8,735 nt of DNA, taken from the NCBI GenBank assembly GCA_024640445.1, contig JAHEEZ010000149.1, forward strand, positions 1-8,735, given 5' to 3'. Under the pieces are notes generated by a model. The model was not told where the DNA came from. It saw only the letters and a list, made by a program, of their open reading frames with translations, and did no database searches. Within the stretch, counting starts at the first letter, position 1, and every line of letters starts with the position of its first letter. Shown here piece after piece: positions 1 through 5,149 of the stretch. The position numbers were made by a program, and so were the translations under genes. This stretch comes from Acidobacteriota bacterium (GTDB taxonomy: Bacteria > Acidobacteriota > Blastocatellia > Pyrinomonadales > Pyrinomonadaceae).

Positions 1-1
1 G

Positions 2-1141
2 GGCCAAGAGACCGTAGTCGTTGGGATCGAAGTGCCGGGCGGTGCGACGGCTTTCGAACGTGTAAAGGTAAGGTCCGCCGACAAAGCCGAGCCTGAGAAG
101 ATTGATACGATCGTTGCCGAAACGATAAAGAAAGTGAGCCGTTCGCCCGTGATCGTTGGATCGAACGCGTACGTGTTTTACAAAGGTGAGGCAAAGTCCG
201 TCATGTTCGCCGGAGACAACACCAGCTGGGCGCCGCGCAAGGCTTTGCAGAAGATCGGCAATGGCGTGTTCGCTCTCCGGCTCGATCTTTCCGACGACTC
301 ACGCCTTGAATACAAACTGGTCGTTGATGGTAAATGGCTGCTGGACCCGGCAAACACAAAGAGCAACAGCAACGGGGTCGGAGGCGAGAATTCCGTCATC
401 GAGATGCCCGGCTACAGGCCGAGCGAGTTGGCTAAACAGGACCTTCTTGAGCCGACAGCGCATTCGATCAACGAGATGGAGATCGACAGCAAGAAATATG
501 GCAAGCGGATGGTCAAGATCTACCTGCCCTCCGAGTATTTCCGCCGCGGGATCGCTCCGAAGCTGCCAGTCGTGTACTTCCTCGACGGATCGGATTATTT
601 GAACAGGGCACAGGCGGTCACGGTCGCCGAGAAGCTGATCGCGGCAGGAAAGGTCAAGCCGTTCATGATGGTCTTCACCGATCCGGTTGACCGGATGAAA
701 GAATACTGGGCGAGCGACGAATATGCCGACTACATAGCTAAAGAAGTGATTCCTTCTGTCGAGAACAAGTACTTCAATGTACTCGAAAAGGGCCGTGCCA
801 ATCGTTCGATCATCGGCGCGTCTTTGGGCGGGATCACAAGCATCTGGATCGCCTTGCGACATCCGGATCTCTTCCGGAATGTCGGTGCGCAAAGCGCTTC
901 ATTCTGGGTCGACGATGAGCGTGTGATTGGGAAACTCAAGCAGCTCGACGCGGAAAAAGGCGACGACTTCAACTTCTACGTCGATGACGGCGTTTTCGAA
1001 GGAGCTGAGGATTCCCGCCGCGTCAACGTGATGCTCAGGGGCAAGGGTTTTCGCGCAAAGTTCGTTGAAAGATCGACCGGCCACAACTGGACGAGTTGGC
1101 GCGACCGTCTGGCAGAGGCCTTTGTTGCTTTGATGAATTAA
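2..1141 (+). CDS. Fes/EsteraseD-like alpha/beta-hydrolase with N-terminal glycogen-binding-like domain (5' partial)
   Basis: The reading frame is open to the left edge, so the gene begins outside the window; the GTG at 32 is in frame but lies within continuous coding-like sequence and is probably not the start. Numbering from that GTG, residues about 58–125 resemble an AMPK-beta/CBM48 E-set domain: a FAGDNTSW start, YKLVVDGKW, then DP and a closing ENSVIEMP. Residues about 145–369 form an esterase of the enterochelin-esterase/EsteraseD type: strand VVYFLDGSDY, nucleophile elbow GASLGG with Ser264, an acidic cluster YVDDG (Asp318/319, candidate acid), and GHNWTSWR with His351 as the expected catalytic His. 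This family hydrolyses ester bonds in siderophores, acyl sugars or polysaccharide decorations; the substrate cannot be read from the sequence. The fused E-set domain suggests a carbohydrate-linked substrate (inference). The ORF ends in TAA. The N-terminus, and so any signal peptide, is not visible. Confidence is high for the fold and low for the substrate. Confidence 0.85.
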   Translation, partial: GQETVVVGIEVPGGATAFERVKVRSADKAEPEKIDTIVAETIKKVSRSPVIVGSNAYVFYKGEAKSVMFAGDNTSWAPRKALQKIGNGVFALRLDLSDDSRLEYKLVVDGKWLLDPANTKSNSNGVGGENSVIEMPGYRPSELAKQDLLEPTAHSINEMEIDSKKYGKRMVKIYLPSEYFRRGIAPKLPVVYFLDGSDYLNRAQAVTVAEKLIAAGKVKPFMMVFTDPVDRMKEYWASDEYADYIAKEVIPSVENKYFNVLEKGRANRSIIGASLGGITSIWIALRHPDLFRNVGAQSASFWVDDERVIGKLKQLDAEKGDDFNFYVDDGVFEGAEDSRRVNVMLRGKGFRAKFVERSTGHNWTSWRDRLAEAFVALMN

Positions 1142-1157
1142 GTTTATAAGTTACACT

Positions 1158-1182
1158 GTCGGCTTAGATTACGGGTGCCGAC
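1158..1182 (+). other. Stem-loop just downstream of the esterase gene
   Basis: A perfect 6-bp inverted repeat (GTCGGC at 1158–1163, GCCGAC at 1177–1182) with a 13-base loop lies 17 bases after the esterase stop. It is followed by a C-run, not a T-run, so it is not a standard intrinsic terminator. It could stabilise the 3' end of the esterase mRNA or be chance. Low confidence in any function. Confidence 0.25.
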
Positions 1183-1259
1183 CCCCCTCTGAGTGAAGGC
1201 ATTCCGCGATCAGCCACCAAAAGCCCGTTAAACACCCTCCGCAAGGCGCTGTACCGAAT

Positions 1260-1298
1260 TACCTTGCCGGCATCGGGCCGGTGTTAGAGATCAAGGTA
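1260..1298 (+). other. Interrupted inverted repeat upstream of the ROK kinase start
   Basis: The outer arms TACCTTG (1260–1266) and CAAGGTA (1292–1298) are perfectly complementary. An inner pair, CCGGC (1267–1271) and GCCGG (1277–1281), closes a 5-base loop. The left arms are contiguous while the right arms are separated by a 10-base bulge. The element ends 15 bases before the preferred ATG of the ROK kinase and would bury the only AAGG-like ribosome-binding sequence nearby. It may be a leader RNA structure or an operator-like palindrome. I found no convincing -35/-10 pair in 1142–1313. Confidence 0.3.
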
Positions 1299-1313
1299 TT
1301 GTTACAGATCCAA

Positions 1314-2288
1314 ATGAAAGAAATCGTTCTTGCAACTGATCTTGGCGGTACAAATCTGCGTATGGCCGCCGTCGATTGCAACGGAACCATACTTTACAGG
1401 ACCAAAGAGCGAACTCCGCGCTCGAAGGACGGCCATGCCATTCTCGACGCGATCGTGTCGATGGGTGAAGAGTGCCGCGTAAAACTGGGTTCGGCAACGC
1501 TTGTTGCTGTCGCAACGGCCGTGCCCGGCACTATCGATTTTGAGAATGGGGTCATTACAAACGCGCCGAACCTGCCAGAGCTGAACGGATTCGCGATGGC
1601 GGGGGAGCTCAGGAAGCGGCTCGGAATTGCTGCAGTCCTCGAGAATGACGCGAACGCGGCGGCGATCGGGGAGCACTGGCTTGGAGCTTCAAAGGACGTG
1701 GACAATTCCGTGATGGTCACTCTTGGGACCGGTGTCGGGGGCGGTATTTTCGTTCACGGGAAGGTCGTTCGAGGCAAAGACGGCACTGCCGGCGAGATCG
1801 GCCACATCAACGTTGAACCGGACGGACCCGCCTGCGGCTGCGGCTCGCATGGTTGCGTCGAGCAATACTCATCCGCAAGTGCGGTGGTAAGGATCGCAGG
1901 CGAGCTTGCGGCAACTCATCCGGAATCGGCATTGAACCGCGCTGAGGACCTTTCCGCGGAGGAGATCTATGAGATCGCGCTGGCCGGCGATGCAGCAGCT
2001 GGCGAGGTCTTCAGGATACAGGGCTACTATCTCGGGATAATGCTGGCCGGGGTGATCAATACTCTGAACCCCGACTGCATAGTTATCGGCGGGGGAGCGT
2101 CCGGCAGCTGGGATCTCTTCATACCCCATTTGCGAAGCGAACTAAAGGCAAGGTCTTACAAAGAGCCGGCTGAACGTGCTAAGATTGTCCGGTCTGGACT
2201 GGGCGATGATGCCGGGATCCTCGGCGGCGTCAGGTTGGGATTCCTGAGCGCGGCAAGCCGGCTCGAAGCCGCGGACAGCACTCTTTAA
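1314..2288 (+). CDS. ROK-family sugar kinase (glucokinase-like)
   Basis: A cytoplasmic ATP-dependent sugar kinase of the ROK (repressor, ORF, kinase) family, 324 residues from ATG 1314, a normal length for the family. ROK enzymes phosphorylate glucose or related hexoses and N-acetyl-hexosamines at the start of glycolysis or amino-sugar use. The sequence shows the phosphate-binding DLGGTN (residues 9–14), END with catalytic Asp112 (110–112), the glycine-rich LGTGVGGG, GEIGH with sugar/zinc-ligand His164, and the zinc motif CGCGSHGC with Cys174, Cys176 and Cys181 followed by Glu183. The C-terminal VIGGGAS segment is also typical. There is no N-terminal DNA-binding domain, so this is a kinase and not a ROK repressor. 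An in-frame GTG at 1281 would add 11 residues; ATG 1314 is preferred because the family begins just before the DLGGTN strand, although neither start has a strong ribosome-binding site. It probably shares a transcript with the small gene 33 bp downstream. Glucose is the likeliest substrate but is not proven. Confidence 0.9.
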   Translation: MKEIVLATDLGGTNLRMAAVDCNGTILYRTKERTPRSKDGHAILDAIVSMGEECRVKLGSATLVAVATAVPGTIDFENGVITNAPNLPELNGFAMAGELRKRLGIAAVLENDANAAAIGEHWLGASKDVDNSVMVTLGTGVGGGIFVHGKVVRGKDGTAGEIGHINVEPDGPACGCGSHGCVEQYSSASAVVRIAGELAATHPESALNRAEDLSAEEIYEIALAGDAAAGEVFRIQGYYLGIMLAGVINTLNPDCIVIGGGASGSWDLFIPHLRSELKARSYKEPAERAKIVRSGLGDDAGILGGVRLGFLSAASRLEAADSTL

Positions 2289-2321
2289 CCGCAAAAACCA
2301 AAAAGGCAGGATTCGAACATC

Positions 2322-2729
2322 ATGGATGTATATCACAGGATCTTGGGCAAGCTTTACGAGATCACGGGCGGCAAACAATCGGAGAGCGTCGACCTTCAGG
2401 AGTTGGTTAAGCAGGAAGGCTTTCTCCCCAGTTACGAGGATATTTCCCGTCAGATGAGCCGCTCGGGATGGATAACGGATACCGGCAGGGGAAACAAGGT
2501 AAAGATAACCCACTGGGGTGTCAAAGAGGCCAAGAAATCAGGGACTGCCGGTCCAGATACCGGCCGTGAACTGAAGAAGCTTGCAACCCGTCTTCAAGTG
2601 GAGGTCAAGGAACTCGTCGTTATGACGGAAGAGCTAGCCTCCGACATCAGCGAGTCGAAAATGAAGCAGGTTGAGAAACAGATGGCCTCTGTTTCGAAGG
2701 TGGCGGAGGAATTAAAGGGTAACATCTGA
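2322..2729 (+). CDS. Unrecognised 135-residue protein, winged-helix-like plus C-terminal coiled-coil helix
   Basis: I do not recognise this family by name. The ORF begins with ATG 11 bases after a purine-rich AAAAGGCAGG (2301–2310), a good ribosome-binding site, and ends in TGA. Residues about 1–70 alternate helix-like and turn segments (YHRILGKLYEI, a SYEDISRQMSRSGWI helix, then GRGNKVKITHWG as a possible beta-wing), resembling a winged helix-turn-helix. Residues about 80–133 are rich in Lys, Glu, Leu and Val with heptad-like spacing, suggesting one long amphipathic or coiled-coil helix. No signal peptide, membrane segment, metal motif or catalytic motif is visible. It lies 33 bp after the ROK kinase and just before the rimP operon promoter region, so it is probably co-transcribed with the kinase. 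A DNA-binding dimer is one possible reading; a protein–protein adaptor is another. Coding status is well supported by the clean ribosome-binding site and composition; function is unknown. Confidence 0.75.
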   Translation: MDVYHRILGKLYEITGGKQSESVDLQELVKQEGFLPSYEDISRQMSRSGWITDTGRGNKVKITHWGVKEAKKSGTAGPDTGRELKKLATRLQVEVKELVVMTEELASDISESKMKQVEKQMASVSKVAEELKGNI

Positions 2730-2737
2730 CCTATGGC

Positions 2738-2767
2738 TTGATTTACCGGATTGTTGTCGTGTAAGAT
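2738..2767 (+). promoter_or_regulatory. Candidate sigma70-type promoter for the rimP operon
   Basis: TTGATT (2738–2743) and TAAGAT (2762–2767) are separated by 18 bases, close to the TTGACA/TATAAT consensus and spacing. Transcription would begin near 2774, giving a leader of roughly 70 bases that contains the hairpins described next. The position fits the start of the rimP–nusA–infB operon. Judged by eye only. Confidence 0.45.
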
Positions 2768-2783
2768 ATTCGTTTCCTGCAGG

Positions 2784-2828
2784 GCGTGGGAACGCAAAAC
2801 GTGGGTTTTCGCACCCACTTTTTATTTT
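2784..2828 (+). terminator. Terminator-like hairpin in the rimP leader
   Basis: GTGGGT (2801–2806) pairs with ACCCAC (2813–2818) around a 6-base loop and is followed by TTTTTATTTT (2819–2828). This is a clear intrinsic-terminator shape. The AAAA at 2796–2799 can extend the stem into the T-tract across a C/T mismatch. Just upstream, GCGT (2784–2787) and ACGC (2792–2795) close a GGGA loop, a GNRA tetraloop. The sequence CGTGGG occurs twice (2785–2790 and 2800–2805), so either copy could pair with CCCAC. The hairpin may end the ROK-kinase transcript, or act as an attenuator if the promoter at 2738–2767 is real. A terminator-like structured leader before rimP is known in gammaproteobacteria, and NusA regulates its own operon in E. 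coli; extending either to this organism is inference. Confidence 0.7.
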
Positions 2829-2844
2829 GGAATAAAATCACCCG

Positions 2845-3345
2845 GTGAACAGGTCAGCGATTGAAAACAAGGTAAGGGAATTCGCGGCGGCGGCTGCCTC
2901 TGAGAAGGGGTTTGAGCTCGTCCACGTGGAATTTACAGGCACCGGCAAACAGGCGGCAGTCAGGGTTTATATCGACAAGGATGGCGGCATTACCCATGAA
3001 GACTGCTCGCAGTTGAGCCAGGCGTTGGACAGGCTGCTTGAACCGGCGGACCTGATCAGCAGCCGTTACGTTTTGGAGATCTCATCTCCCGGCATCGAGC
3101 GCGGTCTTTACAGCCTGGCGGACTTCGGAAAGTTTTCCGGCGAGTCGGCAAAGGTAAAGACTCATACGGCGATCGAAGGCCAGAAGAACTTCCGGGGAAA
3201 TATCGTGGGCGTTTCGGACGGGGATGTGGAGTTTGAAGACCGGACATCCGGTCTCGTGCGGATTCCGTGGGATCTTGTTTCGAAAGCAAACCTGGAATTC
3301 GACATCGGGCGCGAGCTCAAAGAATCTAAGAAGAAGAAGTCCTGA
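2845..3345 (+). CDS. rimP: Ribosome maturation factor RimP
   Basis: RimP binds the pre-30S subunit in the cytoplasm and helps early assembly of the 30S head and the central pseudoknot region. The 166-residue product is of usual length. It has the N-terminal alpha/beta domain with ELVHVEF and VRVYIDKDGGIT (about 24–50), then HEDCSQLSQALDRLL, and the family hallmark YVLEISSPGIERGL (75–88). This is followed by the C-terminal SH3-like domain with FRGNIVGV and IPWDLVSKANL. The hallmark usually reads SPGIERPL or SPGLDRPL; here Gly replaces Pro. The tail is Lys-rich. The GTG start is supported because an in-frame TAA at 2833–2835 blocks extension; its ribosome-binding site is weak (GGA about 13 bases upstream). 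The gene opens the operon and is 28 bp from nusA, its typical partner. Confidence 0.96.
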   Translation: MNRSAIENKVREFAAAAASEKGFELVHVEFTGTGKQAAVRVYIDKDGGITHEDCSQLSQALDRLLEPADLISSRYVLEISSPGIERGLYSLADFGKFSGESAKVKTHTAIEGQKNFRGNIVGVSDGDVEFEDRTSGLVRIPWDLVSKANLEFDIGRELKESKKKKS

Positions 3346-3359
3346 AAGCATATGCGGTC

Positions 3360-3364
3360 GGGGA
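3360..3364 (+). promoter_or_regulatory. Ribosome-binding site that fixes the nusA start
   Basis: GGGGA lies 9 bases before ATG 3374. This supports that ATG over a much longer in-frame extension that would overlap rimP and give a non-NusA N-terminus. Confidence 0.6.
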
Positions 3365-3373
3365 CGTGCAGTT

Positions 3374-5065
3374 ATGATCACATCAATTGGGCAAAGCATT
3401 GAGGCCTTAAAGGAAGAATACGGTCTCGAAAAGGAACTCGTGATAGAGGCGATGAAGGACGCCGTTCGGGCGGCTGCCCGTAAGCAGTTCAAATCGCAGT
3501 ATAAGGCCGGTGAAGGAATTCAGGTCGACTGGAACGACGAAGAGGAGATCGTTGAGATCTCTGCCTTGAAGACCGTGGTTATCGAGGTCGAAAGCCCTAC
3601 CACCGAGATCTCGCTTGAGCAGGCTGTGGATGAAACCGGTGACGACGAGATCGAGGTAGGTGACATTCTCGCGTTTCCGCTGCCGACTGAAGATCTTGGA
3701 AGGATCGCAGCACAGACCGCGAAACAGATACTCGTGCAGAAGATCCGCGAAGCGGTCAGAGAAAAGGTCTACGACGAGTACATCGACCGCAAGGGCGAGC
3801 TGATCAACGGTCTGGTCAAGAGGTTCGAGCGCGGCGACCTGATCATCGACCTCGGAAACAACCTTGAGGCGGTCCTGCCGAGACGGGAACAGACCCGCGG
3901 TGAGGCGTGGAACATCAACGAGCGCATAAGAGTTGTGATCGTTGAGGTTAACAAGGAACTTCGTGGACAGCAGATCGTTGTGTCGCGTGCTTCATCCGAA
4001 CTGCTCAAGCGTTTGTTCGAGATGGAAGTGCCGGAGATCTATGACGACACTGTCGTGATCAAATCGGCAGTTCGTGAGCCGGGCGACCGCGCCAAGATCG
4101 CGGTATCTTCGAACGAAAAGGATGTTGATCCTGTCGGCGCGTGCGTTGGAATGAAAGGTTCGCGCGTTCAGTCGATAATCAAGGAACTTCGCGGAGAGAA
4201 GATAGACATTATCGAGTGGTCGGACGAACCTTCTGTATTCGCAGCAAACGCTTTGAGCCCCGCCAAAGTTTCGCAGGTGCGTATAACGAACATTAATGAG
4301 CGCAAGATGGAGGTCATCGTCGTCGAAGACCAGCTTTCGCTTGCGATCGGTAAACGAGGCCAGAACGTCAGGCTCGCCACAAGGCTTGTCGGTTGGGACA
4401 TCGACATCATTAGCGAGGAGATACTCAAGGCCGAGATCACCAAGAAGATGGGCCAGATGATGGCTTCCGGTGAAGCGGTGCCAATCACGGAACTGGATGG
4501 CATGACACCGGCGCTTGCCGAGACACTCTCGTCCAGCGGCATCGAGGACATCGAATCTCTCGCGAACACTTCGGTCGACCATCTCGTTGAAGTTCTCGAC
4601 ACAAGCATGGACGAAGCGCAGGTCATTCTGGAATCCGCGAAACAGGTCGTCAAATTGAAAGACCTTAAGGATGGGGAGCCCGAAGCGGAAACGTCTGAGG
4701 CTGCGCCGGAGGGAGAAGCGGAGCCTGCCGAAGAAGTCGTAGAGGCGGAAACTGAGGCCGTCGTTGAATCTGCAGAGAGTGAAGCTCCAGTCGCTGAGCT
4801 AGCGACCGTAGAAACCGTAGAAGAGGTATCTTCAGAGTCTGTTGAATCAACGGAAGAACCGGTTGAATCCCCGGAAGAAGAGACCAAGGAAGAAGTGGCC
4901 GCAGCAGAGGCGGAAACGCCGGCGCAGGAAGAAACGGAAGACGCAGTGGAAGCTGAGGAAGCTGCTGAAGAGGTTTCAGAGTCGGTGGTGGATGAGACCC
5001 TCGGGGACAATGAAGACGATGCCGCAAAAGATGCGGAACCCGTTGGCGCCGACGAAGAAGACTGA
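3374..5065 (+). CDS. nusA: Transcription termination/antitermination factor NusA with long acidic C-terminal tail
   Basis: NusA binds RNA polymerase near the RNA exit channel and modulates pausing, intrinsic and Rho-dependent termination and antitermination. The product is 563 residues. Residues 1–about 130 are the polymerase-binding N-terminal domain (SIEALKEEYGLEKELVIEAM at the start). Residues about 135–204 are the S1 domain (RGDLIIDLGNNLEAVLP). KH1 is near 210–285 (VGMKGSRVQSIIKELRGEKI) and KH2 near 290–355 (LAIGKRGQNVRLATRLVGW). Residues about 368–427 form a helix-hairpin-helix-like region similar to one acidic repeat. Residues 433–563 are low-complexity and strongly acidic; by hand count about 54 Asp/Glu against 2 Lys. 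The start is ATG 3374, chosen from the family N-terminus and its ribosome-binding site; the open frame further upstream overlaps rimP and is spurious. It is 28 bp after rimP and 84 bp before infB. Identity is near certain; the role of the tail is unknown. Confidence 0.97.
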   Translation: MITSIGQSIEALKEEYGLEKELVIEAMKDAVRAAARKQFKSQYKAGEGIQVDWNDEEEIVEISALKTVVIEVESPTTEISLEQAVDETGDDEIEVGDILAFPLPTEDLGRIAAQTAKQILVQKIREAVREKVYDEYIDRKGELINGLVKRFERGDLIIDLGNNLEAVLPRREQTRGEAWNINERIRVVIVEVNKELRGQQIVVSRASSELLKRLFEMEVPEIYDDTVVIKSAVREPGDRAKIAVSSNEKDVDPVGACVGMKGSRVQSIIKELRGEKIDIIEWSDEPSVFAANALSPAKVSQVRITNINERKMEVIVVEDQLSLAIGKRGQNVRLATRLVGWDIDIISEEILKAEITKKMGQMMASGEAVPITELDGMTPALAETLSSSGIEDIESLANTSVDHLVEVLDTSMDEAQVILESAKQVVKLKDLKDGEPEAETSEAAPEGEAEPAEEVVEAETEAVVESAESEAPVAELATVETVEEVSSESVESTEEPVESPEEETKEEVAAAEAETPAQEETEDAVEAEEAAEEVSESVVDETLGDNEDDAAKDAEPVGADEED

Positions 5066-5149
5066 ATGAGACACAAATTTCCGTCAGCGAGTGTGAATGG
5101 CGGCGGGCTTTGATCGCCACAAGAGCCGCAAACTGGTAACAACGATTTT
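5066..5149 (+). other. nusA–infB gap lacking ylxR and ylxQ, with a 15-codon mini-ORF
   Basis: In many bacteria ylxR (rnpM) and the L7Ae-like ylxQ lie here; neither fits in these 84 bases. An ATG directly abuts the nusA TGA (bases 5063–5068 read TGAATG) and opens a 15-codon frame ending in TGA at 5111–5113; it shows no YlxR-like residues. GCGGC (5100–5104) can pair with GCCGC (5125–5129), with an inner GGC/GCC pair (5106–5108, 5116–5118), forming a modest stem-loop. Function is unproven and may be none. Confidence 0.35.

Noticed and set aside
299..892. Minus-strand open frame opposite the esterase
   Set aside because: It is a shadow of a confidently identified esterase, with no recognisable motif.
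1142..1313. Possible small gene or tRNA in the esterase–kinase gap
   Set aside because: Only a 12-codon frame with no supporting ribosome-binding site was seen, and no cloverleaf-like pattern.
3224..3373. 50-residue upstream extension of the nusA frame
   Set aside because: It overlaps the 3' end of rimP, gives no NusA-like residues, and a good ribosome-binding site precedes ATG 3374.
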